From assembly GCA_036925085.1 (NCBI GenBank), contig JAUPFP010000019.1, positions 739,501 through 803,500 on the forward strand: DNA of 64,000 bases, in the 5' to 3' direction. The translations under genes and the position numbers were made by a program. Below the pieces are notes generated by a model that did not search any database, had not been told where the DNA came from, and saw only the letters and a list, made by a program, of their open reading frames with translations. This document shows positions 11,100 to 22,130 of this stretch, piece by piece (the stretch's first letter is position 1; each line of letters starts with the position of its first letter). The stretch is from Brachycybe producta. Taxonomy: Eukaryota > Arthropoda > Diplopoda > Playtdesmida > Andrognathidae.

Positions 11100-12006
11100 C
11101 TTCCGAATTTTTCAATATAAAAGCATCAATTAAGTATTACTAAATAATGATACTAATCAAAATAAACGTCACTTACCTTCATTTTTCGTGATGTCTTCGT
11201 AAACACAGACGAAAAACAATGAAAACATCACGAAGTTCGCGAAAAACGAAACACTACAGAAGACATCAGAAGAAAAAGTTCATAGAAATAGAAATACACA
11301 AACAAAGGTAACTCAACTAAGAGCTCTAACCTCTTTCCATGGCCAATAGAGGGCGCAAACTGCACTTAGCGCTTCAGTTACTATACGATTACAGGGCGTA
11401 CGAGATTCACACCCAATGTCGACCCCCTCCTCCCCAAAAAGAGGCGAAAATTGAGGGTGAATCTTGTACGGTATTGCAAGCCATTTTACTTTTTACCCAT
11501 GTTTTTCGGCATTTTAAAGCATTTAATTCTATTTGCATATCCCGTAAAACGCGAATAAAAACTAAAATATCTTTCCAAAATACACGATCAGCTGGGAATC
11601 TAGGTGAATCGTTGTGAATCTCGAACATGCTTTTCTTGAATGTCGGCTGCCTTGACCCACCTTTGAAAATAGGTCGCCATACCTTATGTATGACTCTTTA
11701 TGAGAGTAACCCAAGGAGTAACCGCCTTCTTCGTCTTTTTAGGCAAGATGGCTTCTATCTAGCTTCAAAAAGCAGACGATTCTTTTCTCTTTTGGCGTTT
11801 CAGAAGAGGGGTAGTTTGCAGCGCCATCGGTGGCGTAGATAAGCAACAAGCAGAAGAGAAATAATTTCAAAGTTTCTATGGAAACTCGGCAAAATGGACA
11901 ATCCTTGTCTTACTGTAGACCACATACCGAATTAATCAGGTACGGAAGCCTATTCGGCTCAGTAACACTGCACCGAAACCACAGACTTAGTTCCTTCGCA
12001 CTTATA
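11100..12006. promoter_or_regulatory. Head-to-head intergenic region, ALG12 side
   Basis: This is the region upstream of the ALG12 start, toward CDK9. It has a short inverted pair (TTCGTGATGT near 11187 and ACATCACGAA near 11224) and a minus-strand ATGAAG followed by a GTAAGTG donor-like site near 11170, which could mark a short leader exon. No TATA box can be assigned with confidence. Frames at 11339-11842 show no recognisable product. Confidence 0.4.
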
Positions 12007-12255
12007 GTCTTATACCTATCTCATTATAAGAAGATGCGTCTTACGTCAGAGGGGTTGATAAAAACTTAGGTTTATGCCTTTTTTTCTGGTTAATATGGTT
12101 AATAACAAAATAATGCATGAACTCTTTTTGTTTAAACTTTAGACTGTTACATAAATGTTACATAAATGTTTCTGTCAGACTAAATGACACAATCCTAAAT
12201 TTTACGGCAACCTCTCTGACGTCACAGGCATCTTCTTACGGTGATACTGGTATAA
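12007..12255. mobile_element. Inverted-repeat element with CRE-like sites
   Basis: The left arm (about 12007-12055) contains AAGAAGATGC, TTACGTCAGAGGGGTT. The right arm (about 12210-12255) is its inverse, with GACGTCA and GCATCTTCTT. The right arm carries a perfect TGACGTCA palindrome at 12217-12224. A larger relative with the same arm motif brackets 25.2-27.2 kb. Confidence 0.6.
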
Positions 12256-12476
12256 CCAAAGAGCTCGTTCCGAGTCTTTCGTATAACTTCACACTTTACA
12301 GATATCCTCCTCAAACTTAACTTCACAGATACATTTACACTTACCTTCACTTTTATTCTTTTAGCTTCACAGACAACTTCACATCACAGTTCACACACAT
12401 GGTATCTGTGAAAGTAAAAGAAAAATTATAAAGTGATTGAGTCAACCGGGTTTCCGTAGTTATGTAATTATATTTC

Positions 12477-12619
12477 ACAGGCAATTGTGCCCAGCATTAG
12501 AATTTCTTTTTCTCCGCCCTTTCATTAACGTCATCACTTTCTAATTGGTTTGTTACTTGGTCTGACGTCAAAAAAGGGTGGAAAAAACGAAATTCTAATG
12601 CTGGGCACAATTGCCTTGT
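12477..12619. mobile_element. ACAGGCA-family MITE immediately upstream of CDK9
   Basis: The TIRs are ACAGGCAATTGTGCCCAGCA at the left and the inverse at 12590-12619, joined by an arm that includes TCTAATTGGTTTGTTAC and GGTCTGACGTCA. A perfect TGACGTCA lies at 12563-12570. Flanking TTATATTTC / TCTTATTTCA suggests a decayed duplication. It ends about 135 bp before the CDK9 start codon, so it lies in the promoter or 5' leader. Confidence 0.75.
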
Positions 12620-12754
12620 CTTATTTCATCGTTTGTTGCAATTTGTTTTTGTTTCTTCTGTAATTTCTTTGCTTTCTTTGTTTTGTTGAGTTTCTTGCTA
12701 AGAAGTAAAAAAAAAAAACGTTTAGTCGTGTAAATAATAATAAAAAATACAAAA

Positions 12755-14702
12755 ATGCAACCTGCTAATACACCGGAATTGAAATCTGCGCCGGTTGAAA
12801 CGGGAGACAAATGCAGCAAATTCGATGACATCGAGTTTCCTTTTTGCGATAAAGTTGGAAAATATGAAAGTATCACGAAAATCGGACAGGGAACATTTGG
12901 GTAAAAGTTATTCATTCATAATAAAAAATAGTAATTCATGGTGTTTTCTCCTTTTTTTTTAACAGAGAAGTCTTCAAAGCGAGACACAAAAAGACGAGAA
13001 AATTCGTTGCTTTGAAAAAAGTTCTAATGGAAAATGAAAAAGAAGGAGTAAAAAAAAAATAACAATTTTAAAAATAAATGCTTCGTATCTATGAGGTTAA
13101 TTGATTTGGTTAATGATTGTTAAAACAAGCGTCCGTTTTTTTTTTTTCTTTCTTTCTTCTCTTTTCGCTTTCATCTCAGTTTCCCATCACAGCTTTACGA
13201 GAGATCCGTATTCTTCAACTCCTCAAACACGAGAACGTCGTCAGTCTCATAGAAATCTGTCGTTCGAAAGGTAAAAAACGAACGGCGATCACATCGGAAA
13301 GTATATTTACAGTGACAAACATTGATAGAGTTGAGTCTGGACGACTGGAAACTTCTACCATATATATCGTATATAGTAGAAGGCTCTAGTCTTGGATTAG
13401 GATTAAGTCGGGTTTTCACGATATGACAGAGCACACCCGTACGAGCAACTCGGAGCGATGGTTGACAACGTCTTGCTTCTACGATCGTTGTACACACAGA
13501 TCTATGGCCGATCTCGTGTTGAAGGGTATCGGAGCTGCCGCGGATGTCGATTACACCCGTTTAACACCGTTCTGATGCCATCTTTGAATGCTACTTGTAC
13601 CGGAGCTGACTCGCAAACGGTTGAGCACGGTCCTAGTCCACTTGGCTAGGATGTCGCCGCCATCAGAGAGTGGGCTCGGATCACGTGTTTACACGATACG
13701 AGTAGTGACCGAACGCGAATCCGTGTGTGTGTGTGTGCTCAGTCCTAGTTAACTCGTATCGTGAAAACGCGGCACTTAATTAAGGCTCGAAATTCAAGCC
13801 TCTAACCAAGTTCTTGACTTGAAATTGTTCTTTTTTCTTCAATTTTAGCCACTCAGTTTAACCGCTGTCGCAGTACGTTCTACTTGGTGTTTGATTTTTG
13901 CGAACACGATCTCGCCGGTCTTTTGAGCAACGTCAACGTCAAGTTCTCGTTGGGCGAAATCAAAAAGGTGATGCAGCAACTACTAAATGGTCTTTACTTC
14001 ATTCACAGCAACAAGATTCTTCATCGTGACATGAAAGCGGCAAACATTCTCATCACAAAGAACGGGGTTCTGAAGTTGGCCGACTTCGGTTTAGCTCGTG
14101 CTTTTAGTATCAATAAGAACGCGCAGCCAAACCGTTACACGAATCGGGTCGTGACGTTGTGGTATCGGCCTCCGGAGCTACTCCTGGGAGAGCGGAACTA
14201 TGGACCACCCGTCGATATGTGGGGTGCGGGTTGCATTATGGCCGAAATGTGGACCAGAAGTCCAATAATGCAAGGGAACACGGAACAACACCAACTGAAT
14301 TTAATAAGTCAGTTGTGCGGCTCGATCGGACCTGAATTGTGGCCCGATGTCGAGAAACTCGAGTTGTATGCAAAGTTAGAACTGCCTAAAGGTCACAAGC
14401 GCAAAGTTAAAGAGCGATTGAAGGCTTATGTCAAAGATCAGTACGCGTTGGATCTTTTGGACAAGCTTCTCACTCTAGATCCGAGTAAACGCAGCGACAG
14501 CGATAGCGCTCTCAATCACGACTTCTTTTGGACCGATCCAATGCCGTGCGATCTTGCAAAAATGCTGTCTACGCACACAAAGTCAATGTTCGAGTATCTC
14601 GCGCCGCCGAGACGAAGGGTTCAGCAACAACATCCCGGATTACCTCAAAAAATGTTGCCTTCGACGAGCCAACAAGAACAGTATCACGATCGTGTGTTCT
14701 AA
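12755..14702 (+). CDS. CDK9: CDK9, catalytic kinase of P-TEFb
   Basis: Four exons, 12755-12900, 12966-13047, 13180-13270 and 13849-14702, give 390 residues with consistent phases and GT-AG borders. CDK9 pairs with a T-type cyclin and phosphorylates the RNA polymerase II tail, NELF and SPT5 in the nucleus, releasing paused polymerase. Visible features: glycine loop GQGTFG (44-49), ATP lysine in VALKK (K66), the CDK9 signature FPITALREI (77-85), catalytic HRDMKAAN (D167), DFGLARAF (D185), T-loop threonine in NRYTNRVV (T204), GCIMAEMWTRSPIMQG, and the FEYLAPPRR tail. The vertebrate protein is 372 residues; the extra 18 are at the N-terminus. The start is the first in-frame ATG, preceded by stops. 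Intron 3 holds a TTAA transposon. ATTAAA at 14774-14779 is a candidate poly(A) signal. Confidence 0.97.
13407..13775. mobile_element. TTAA element with TTTTCACGAT termini in CDK9 intron 3 (copy 2)
   Basis: TTAA at 13403-13406 and 13776-13779 flank a 369-bp element whose ends contain GGGTTTTCACGATA and TATCGTGAAAACGCGGC. It retains the CTAGTTAACTCG site that is occupied by a foldback in the ALG12 intron copy. It lies entirely in the intron and does not disturb the splice sites. Confidence 0.8.
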
Positions 14703-15649
14703 ACTGTATTTATCGTTGTTTCAAATTTCGTTTTTTTTTGTTTTTGCTGTATTTGTGTTATTTTGAATTTGATATTAAAAGAAGTGTGAATTTCCTCTTG
14801 TATCCATTTACAATTTCGGTACAAATCCAGAACAGACACGACACCAATTTTTATTTCTGAAATTCCTTAAAAAAAGGTTCTCGAATCCTTCATATAAGAA
14901 TCTTATATTATTCATTAAGAAGATACAAATAATTGAAATAATATTAAATATTAAATTATTAATAATAAAAAAACAAGTGTGGCACTCAGGGTCGCCACAA
15001 GGTGATCCAGTTCCCACCGAAATTGCAATAATCACCGTTTTTTGTTTGTTAGTGAACGCTTCTGTTGGATGTCAATGGAAATAAAACTAATTTTAACAAA
15101 GACTTAACAGTTTTTAACGTTAGGATTCGAAAGACAAAAAAAGCTCGAAGATTCAAGTTTTCGAATCTCGAATATTTTTCAAGATTCGCGGGGATTCGAA
15201 TGTCCCATCTCTTACAAAAACAATTTCTGTACATTGTAAAGGTGCATCCACACTATGCCCAGTCGGCTTTAAATCGTTGTTGCCACTCGGCATTGTGGAA
15301 TAGATGAGGACACGTCAGCCTATCGGCGTGCCGAATCGAAACCGAAAGGTGTCGGCCTCATGCTGAACCGAACTGCATCAGTTCTAGCTTTTTATTCCTT
15401 TAATAAGCATTGGATAGCCATGTCTGCTTATATACGGGGCTACTAGTTAGAATTTTATCCAAGAAATGCTGTGTTCTCTACAGCTAGCAAACGTTCGAGA
15501 GGGGCAAAGGCTTTGCTCAGCTCTACAGTTTTCCCATTGAAGGTCACCCAAGATGTGGGTTACATTGTCAGAATACATGTATTAACCTTGTAGCCCTAAC
15601 AATTGTTGGAAATCACTAATGTTTATGTCTACAAAGTTATTAGATTGGT
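14703..15649. other. CDK9 3' flank with a GGTTCTCGAATCC-type repeat
   Basis: From about 14860 to 15211 lies one copy of a dispersed family recognised by GGTTCTCGAATCCTTCATAT, TATATTATTCATTAAGAAG, GGGTCGCCACAAGG and ATATTTTTCAAGATTCGCGG. Other copies are at 26.7, 30.9, 35.7, 59.2 and 62.5 kb. A transposon-like end reading GGTGCATCCACAC occurs near 15241. No gene is seen. Confidence 0.5.
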
Positions 15650-16076
15650 AGGAAAATAATTGCGGTTTTTGTTTTCTCATCTACTAATCGAAATAAGCGC
15701 CATTAGAAGTGACACATTTTTGCCAATTAATTAAAACTTTATAAAATTTATATATATGGTGTCAAAAATTCCGGAGTCCTGTGGTTTGATAAAATCTTGA
15801 AATGCATTTTTGGCAGATTATTGAAGATACTTGTTTCTTGTCCATTTCAAAATTGAAACACCATCTCTGTATTTGAGTAATATTAACTTTGGTTTTATTG
15901 TTAATAAAACCTAAAGTTAATATTACTCAAATACAGACCGCAAAATGCACTATCAAATTATCTTAACACAAACAATTGTAATTACAAATTACACTTATAT
16001 TGAAAAGAAAAACAATTATGTTTCTATTTGCAGTAAACAACAAAAACCCGCAATTATTTTCCTACCAACCAACTAA
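15650..16076. mobile_element. Short mariner-type element with Hsmar1/MADE1-like TIRs
   Basis: The ends read TTAGATTGGTAGGAAAATAA and its near inverse, followed inward by TTGCGGTTTTTG, very close to the TTAGGTTGG...AATTGCGGTTTTTG ends of human Hsmar1/MADE1. TA flanks both sides (15648-15649 and 16077-16078), the mariner target. The 427-bp body has no intact transposase; the minus strand shows faint traces of a transposase C-terminus. A hairpin (15867-15936, arms about 33 bp) lies inside. Confidence 0.7.
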
Positions 16077-16770
16077 TATAAAGTTTATAAATGAATCCAA
16101 ATCAAAAACTCGAGAAAACCCACCACGATGTGTTATTTATTTCTAATCATTCTTCATAAAAGCAAATAATAATAATCTATATATATGTATATATATATAA
16201 TTATATAAACCCAAATCCCTAAAAGAAGAGAGAAAAATAACAAGAGTAAAAACGAATAATGTGAAAAATAACAGAATATTAACAATAATAATAATAAAAA
16301 ATCAATGTACTTTTTTGAGAAAGGTTAACAATTAAGATAGAAATGAAGAGAATAGAACACACTCTCTCTTCCTACAGAAAGAGAGAGAAATGAGGGGCCA
16401 ATTGGTATAAAGGGACCCCCCTCCTTTTAGTACTGAGCTCTAACATAATAATAAAATATGATGATAAATTTCTAAATACAAATGAAACAATATTATTTAC
16501 ATTAAAACAAAACAAATGAAAAATAAAAATGGTATACAGATCAAAAACCCCACATTTGCCTCTTTTTTTACTTCTTTAAAACTATTGGTTTAAAAAAAAA
16601 CATTTCACCATTTTTTTTTATTAAAACACAAACATTTATTTTTATACAGATATTACAAATAGGAGAAGAAATTTTAATTTCCGAAACATTTTTCGGAAGA
16701 AAAACAAAACAAAAAACAAAATAAAATCCTATCTTCGTCTTCTTTTAATTAATAACGTTTTGTTATTAAT
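16077..16770. other. AT-rich DNA, no gene seen
   Basis: Homopolymer-rich A/T sequence with a TATATA stretch near 16180 and a GAGAGA/CTCTCT inverted pair near 16363-16387. No exon, RNA gene or TIR pair was found. Confidence 0.5.
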
Positions 16771-16962
16771 TAGGGCTCGGATTTTTATGCACTAATCAAG
16801 CAATCATTTCTCAATCTATGTGTGTATGTGGCTCAAGAGCAAATTTGTGAATTAAAAATCACATTTAGATCAACCAACAATTGTTTTTTTTATTATTATT
16901 TCAAGGAGAGAGAGAGAGAGAGAGAGAAGTTGAGAACTGATAGTAACCAGACATTTAAGACT

Positions 16963-17138
16963 TTAAAGGCCTTTTTGAAAATTTCTAACTTTTTGAAAAT
17001 TTCGACTGTTGAAAAATAGAAGAAACGTGGCCGCCGACGTCCATTCACTGTCATAGGCAAAGGGTCAAGTGTCTTCATTTTTCACCAGTTGAAATTTTCA
17101 AAAAGTTCAAATTTTCACCCCAATGTCGACAAGGCCTT
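16963..17138. mobile_element. GGCCTT foldback MITE (copy 1)
   Basis: Inverted arms contain TTGAAAATTTC and GTTGAAATTTTCAAAAAGTT around a CCATTCACTGTCATAGG core. TTAA-like flanks occur at both ends. Better copies are at 23561-23738 and 27969-28150. Confidence 0.6.
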
Positions 17139-17143
17139 AAATA

Positions 17144-17388
17144 CCTTGTACACACACGAGTTAAATGAATTCCAATTAAATGTGTTTATGTGAATTATAC
17201 GGAATCCAAATAAGGGCATAAACACCAAATAAAAATTGACTTTATTATTTTAAATTGAAATACCTAAATCAATATTTTCAAGATTATTAACTAAATAAAC
17301 TGAATTCGACATATTGTTTGTTTGCCCTTCACAGGGCTCTGTAGAACACATTATTTAAATGCATTTAAATTATCAGGTGTGTACTAGG
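17144..17388. mobile_element. TA-flanked MITE, CCTTGTACACAC termini (copy 1)
   Basis: The left end reads CCTTGTACACACACGAGTTA and the right end GGTGTGTACTAGG, with TA on both sides. The interior includes CTTCACAGGGCTCTGTAGAA and ATGCATTTAAATTATCAGG. Five copies of this family occur in the window. Confidence 0.7.
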
Positions 17389-17761
17389 TATTAGGACACA
17401 AATTAAGAAACATTTGCTTGATATTGCCTAAAAATCCGGACCCCTATATGTTTTTCTTTCCATTAACTTTTTCTCTAAAAAAAAAACATGCAAATAAAAA
17501 CTTTTAATTTTTTTTAGTAGTTTTTCTTGTAAGTTTCAGGTTAAATAATATATATATTTATTATTTTAACCAAAAAAGTAAACATTTTTCATATACTTTT
17601 TTTTTGCAAACCAATAATCAATAAATGAATATTTATACATAATGTTTGTTTAGATTTATAGAGATATACAGTATATAATTAGAACAGGCACATTTGGAGA
17701 AAACAAAAACTAATTTACATGAATAACAATAAATGAAAAAAATATACTGTATAATTATGAC

Positions 17762-18120
17762 TAGAGCTCGGATTTATATGTGATATCAAAAGCAAATATC
17801 TTTCTCTCAATTTATAACCCAAGTGCCAATTGTGACGTAATCATTCATCATTAGAACAATTTGCAATTATGCTTGTTTTTTTTTTTTCTATCTCTCTAAT
17901 AAAAAGGCTGGTTAGAGGCTAGATGTCTGGTTACTATCAGTTGTCAACTAAAAATTTCTAGCCTCTAACCGGTGGTGTTTTTTTTGGGGGTTTATTGAAA
18001 ACACCATATAACTGTTGGCTGATGATCTATAGATGGAATGATTGTTAAACTTCACAAGTTGGCTCTTTGAGCCACAGACTGAGAAAACATTTAAACATTT
18101 GCATAAAAATCCGAGCCCTA
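17762..18120. mobile_element. hAT-like MITE, TAGGGCTCGG termini (copy 2)
   Basis: The ends are TAGAGCTCGGATTTATATG and AAAAATCCGAGCCCTA. The flanking 8-mers ATTATGAC (17754-17761) and TTTATGAC (18121-18128) match at 7 of 8 positions, a hAT-type duplication. Inner inverted arms contain GGTTAGAGGCTAG and CTAGCCTCTAACC. Confidence 0.75.
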
Positions 18121-18566
18121 TTTATGACAACAACAATGCCAACAAAAAAAATGTCAAATGCCACTGTGTAAATTTGCATGTTAGTAGTGGATGGAGAAAA
18201 AAATATTTTTTCTAGCCTCAAAAGTTTAAGAAACATTACTTTTCTTTTTAGCTCTTTTTTTTTTCTTTTGCTAAAATTGAATAAAAGCTAAATTTGAATA
18301 AGAGCTAAAGTGAATAACAAATAATGAGTCTTGTTTACTAAAATAAACACTTTAATTCATGTTTTTTTTAAAAAAAAAATAACAATAGAAACACAACAAA
18401 GTTTATATTCAAATTTAGAATTTTTTTTAAAAATCAGTTTAGCATATATTTTTAAATTTAGCTCTTAATTAAGTTTAGCAAAAATGAACACACAGGAAAT
18501 GAGATTGGAATTACTTGTTTCTTAACCTCACAATTTTACAATTTTCAGAAAGAATGTCCGTTTTAA

Positions 18567-19142
18567 GGTGGATTTTACACCGAAGAAATAGCAAAAAACA
18601 TTGTTAGTAGCAAAATGTTAATAACAATGTTTTTGACAAAAATGTTGGTAACATGTCGACAACAAAAAATCCTGATCTCACGAGTAGAATGTTGTTATTA
18701 ACAGTGTGGGTTGACAACAGAAATAACTTGGTAGTTAACATTTTGTCATCAACATACTTTAATCATTACCGCCTTTAAGAGCGGTCGCATCATTTCTGCT
18801 ATCAACAATGTTAACAACAATAGTATCGTTATGTTAATGGAGAAAAAAAAATGCTGAAAAGAATATGTTTATATGGCAAAATGTTATTAACATTTATAGA
18901 GACTTTTAACAATGTTTATTAATAACAAATGCGTTATCAACAAATGTTGCTAACAAAAGTTAATAACAATTGTATAAGCCGATTTTGTAATATTTGTTAA
19001 AAAAACAACATTGTTAATAACAAATGTTACTAACATAAGTTAATAACATTTGTATAAGCCGATTTTGTAATATTTGTTAAAAAAAACATTGTTAATAACA
19101 CGTGTTTTCAGCAATGTTACCACCTCCAGTGTAAAATGACCT
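18567..19142. mobile_element. TTAA element with internal GTTAATAACA repeats
   Basis: TTAA at 18563-18566 and 19143-19146 flank ends GGTGGATTTTACAC and GTGTAAAATGACCT. The body is built of many degenerate direct and inverted units of GTTAATAACAATG and AACAAATGTTA, including two long near-identical direct copies around 18940-19085. Confidence 0.65.
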
Positions 19143-19761
19143 TTAAAAACTGTAAGTTACAAACAAACAAAAAACACAAGAATAAAAAATATTATAACCA
19201 ATTTATGATAATTTTACAATCAAAATAAAAATTAATTAACCAATAAAGTTATGCAATAATTATACACGTTATGTAATAATTATACAATTTTTGTTTTAAA
19301 AAAATCATTTTAAATCATAAATTTGTAATTGAAAATATATTAAAATAATAACATTAACACTAAATATTTTAAGTTCTAATCTTAATTCAAGTTCACATTT
19401 TTTTTTTCTCTTTTCTTTCTCTAGATATGAGCAAATTTTTTTAAATTTGGGGGTCGGGAAGGGAGAGGGGGGCGGTCATAATGAGGTCAGAAATTGTAAC
19501 AAAAATAATAATATATAGATTGTAATTTTTTTATTCTCTAGAAGTTGAAAATCAACGTAATTTTGTTTGGTTGCCAATTTTAATGTTTGCAACAACAACA
19601 ACAACAACAACAAAAGAAGTTTTTTTTATATAAAATAATGAATTTTCCCTGAAATGCAAAAACTGTGCTTTAAAACAAAATACATATAAAAATTAATTTT
19701 ATCTTTAGATTTGTAAAAATTGCTGTGTTTTCAAAGTTTTTCAAACTCTTTTGTTTCAAAG
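19143..19761. other. AT-rich DNA, no gene seen
   Basis: It contains a G-rich patch at 19450-19475 and an (AAC)n run near 19590-19612. No coding or repeat family was recognised. Confidence 0.45.
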
Positions 19762-19820
19762 GCCGGAGTCAGATTACTAGGGCACATGCCCCGCCCTTGT
19801 CAATTTCTAATTGGTTGATA

Positions 19821-20363
19821 CAGGGTGACAATTATTGAGCTATATGAAAAGAAACCTTGATAACTTTCGAACCGTTGGCGAGATTCAGTTCAAATTTGGC
19901 GGTTGAATGCAGGGCATGTTGGGATTTTTTGTGCGCATGCGCACGCTTATTGTTGTTGATTTTTATTTTTCAGTGAAAATGTCAAAATACAGCATTTCTG
20001 AGCGGATATCCATCGTGAAGGCCTACTATTCCAGCAATGACAGCCCTAACCTTGTGACTCATTTTTGTGGGGCAATATTAAAGACAAAGTTTACACACAA
20101 AAAACCCAAAACCATCACTGAGCTCAAAACTGCCATCCAGAAGGTCATTGAAAGCATCGATGTCCAGACACTTCAGCAAGTTGTGCAGAATTTTGCTATT
20201 TGTCTGCGCCACATCATAGCCATTGATGGCATGCATATCGAACATGTCATAAACTAAATCCGAATATCTGTAGTTACATTTACAATTGCATAAAATGTTT
20301 GAACTCAATAGCTTTTTGAATAGTTAATTTCTTTTATCATATAGCTCAATAATTGTCACCCTA
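19821..20363 (+). mobile_element. Internally deleted mariner-like transposon
   Basis: TIRs read CAGGGTGACAATTATTGAGC and its inverse, with TA duplicated at 19819-19820 and 20364-20365. The 543-bp body retains a shortened transposase frame. At about 1.3 kb a complete element would be much longer, so this copy cannot encode an active enzyme. Confidence 0.8.
19979..20257 (+). pseudogene. Truncated mariner-like transposase remnant
   Basis: The 92-codon frame starts MSKYSISERISIVKAYYSS, resembling the DUF4817 helix-turn-helix at the start of a mariner/IS630-like transposase group. After residue about 32 it jumps to a segment ending LRHIIAIDGMHIEHV, resembling the C-terminal end (the part after the catalytic core). 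The DDE catalytic domain is therefore missing by in-frame deletion. The name rests on pattern memory, not a search. Confidence 0.65.
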
Positions 20364-20760
20364 TATTTGGTCCGATGGCTCATAAAAGGGCGGGGCAAAC
20401 GACTGTATTCTGCTTAACACACTTGCCTGTCATCATTATTCTAGTTTCAAATCAAAATCAAAAATGAACTTGTGAATTTTTTTAACATTTTGAGGGTGGT
20501 CATTTTTTTAACATTTCTTTATTGATTTATTTTTCAATTTTTGATTTGTTAAAAAAAAGTGATTTTTAACCTCTAAAACTGATTAAAACATTTCTTTTGC
20601 TCCAAATCTAAGGAAGAAAAAACACAGAACTTTTGATAAATTTAACTTTTATATGCAAATTAAAATTAGCATAATTTGCATTATTTAAAAAAAAAAAGAA
20701 ACTGTAAAATCTAAATAGTTAGCATATATATAACAATGTAACTTAAATAAAACTTATTAG

Positions 20761-21324
20761 TAGGGCTCGGATTTTTATGCAATTATCAATCAAAACTGCT
20801 TCTCAATCTGTGGCCCAAAGAGCCAATTTGTGAAGTAACAATCCCCTGTTTAGATCAACCAACAATTATAATTTTCTTTCAATCAAAAACACTGGTTAGA
20901 GGCTAGAACTATCTAGTTGACAACTCATAGTAACCATACATCTTAGCCTCTAACCAGCCTTTTTGTTTATTATTTATAATAAAACAAAGGCTAGTTACAG
21001 GCTAAGATGTATAATCTCTAGCCTCTAACCTGCCATTTTATCATTTCTAATAAAAAAGCCTCGTTAGTGGCTAAGATGTATGGCCTCTAGCCTCTACCTT
21101 GCCTTTTCTATAATTTCTAATATAAAAAAAGGCTGGTTAGAGACTAAGATGTATGGTTACCATCAGTTGTCAACTAGATACTTCTAGCCTCTAACCAGTG
21201 TTTTTGATTGAAAGAAAATCAGTTCCTCTAAAGATGACCATGATTACTCCACAATTGGCACACTTGGGGGCCACAAGTTGAGAAACAATTTGCGTTCATA
21301 TATTGCATAAAAATCCGTTCCCTA
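20761..21324. mobile_element. hAT-like MITE, TAGGGCTCGG termini (copy 3), perfect TSD
   Basis: It starts TAGGGCTCGGATTTTTATGC and ends with the inverse GCATAAAAATCCGTTCCCTA. A perfect 8-bp duplication CTTATTAG lies at 20753-20760 and 21325-21332. The interior repeats GGTTAGAGGCTAG-type units several times, making this copy longer than its relatives. Confidence 0.85.
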
Positions 21325-21332
21325 CTTATTAG

Positions 21333-22130
21333 ACACACACAAAAAAAAAGCAGAAGAAAATCACGAGAGAACTCAAAATCAAAAATGGCTACCATTATAA
21401 AAGTTGATAAATAGACACTTTGAAATATTTTATCTCAAGTTAGGAAAATTCCCTCCCCACCCCACCCCTTCAATAAAAACTTTCTTTTAATTAAATTCAT
21501 TAAACCGTATGTCAACAAGATAATAACAATTTTTTTAATTAATAAAATAATTATATCTATTCTTCTTTTACAATAATTTTTTTTTTTCTTTTCGATCTGG
21601 CCATCAATTGACTTTTTGTTTTGTAATTAATTAGAAAATTTATAATTTAAATAATAAAAACTACTGAAGTTTTTTTTTTTTGTAAAATTTAAAAGGAGAA
21701 GAAAAAAGAAATCATTTTTTTTTTGGCAAATAAAAATATGGATCCACAAAAACACACACAGAAAAGCAATCAAAACTTTGCAATTAAATTAATTTAAAAC
21801 TACTCAGATATTAATTTAGATAAGTGAAAAAAAAATCATAAATTTGTGACAGTCAAACCTTCGTGATGTCAATGCTTATGGGTACATACATACTGTATAT
21901 TTCACACTTAAAAAGTCATATTATCTCGGAATGTTACATCCAGCTCATTAAATTGTAATAAAGTAACAAAAGCACTACATAACATCATATTACATGACAA
22001 AGACAGTCATATGTGTATCCCAAATTTATGACTGGTCTAAAGAGCAGTCATATAATAATGATTCTTAGTTCTTTAAACATGGCACCTCCATATATACTGT
22101 AATAACAATGAAGGAGTAACAATTTGAAAC
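21333..22130. other. AT-rich DNA, no gene seen
   Basis: Long poly-A/T runs. Short GTCATAT/ATATGAC words recur at 21915-22050. No exon or complete element was recognised. Confidence 0.45.

Larger units (their letters stand above)
16771..17446. mobile_element. hAT-like MITE, TAGGGCTCGGATTT termini (copy 1), with insertions
   Basis: The left end reads TAGGGCTCGGATTTTTATGC; the right end is a diverged inverse near 17431-17446. The body holds a (GA)n run at 16904-16927, a TTAA-type GGCCTT element (about 16963-17138) and a TA-type element (17144-17388). No clear TSD remains. Confidence 0.6.
19762..20430. mobile_element. ACAGGCA-family MITE carrying a nested mariner-like element
   Basis: The outer element keeps GCCCCGCCC on the left, AAAAGGGCGGGGCAAACG on the right and a terminal TTGCCTGT near 20430. 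Its middle is split at TTGATA/TATTTGGTC by the element at 19821-20363. The same middle is intact in other copies as GATATTCGGTCTGACG, confirming the insertion. Confidence 0.65.
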
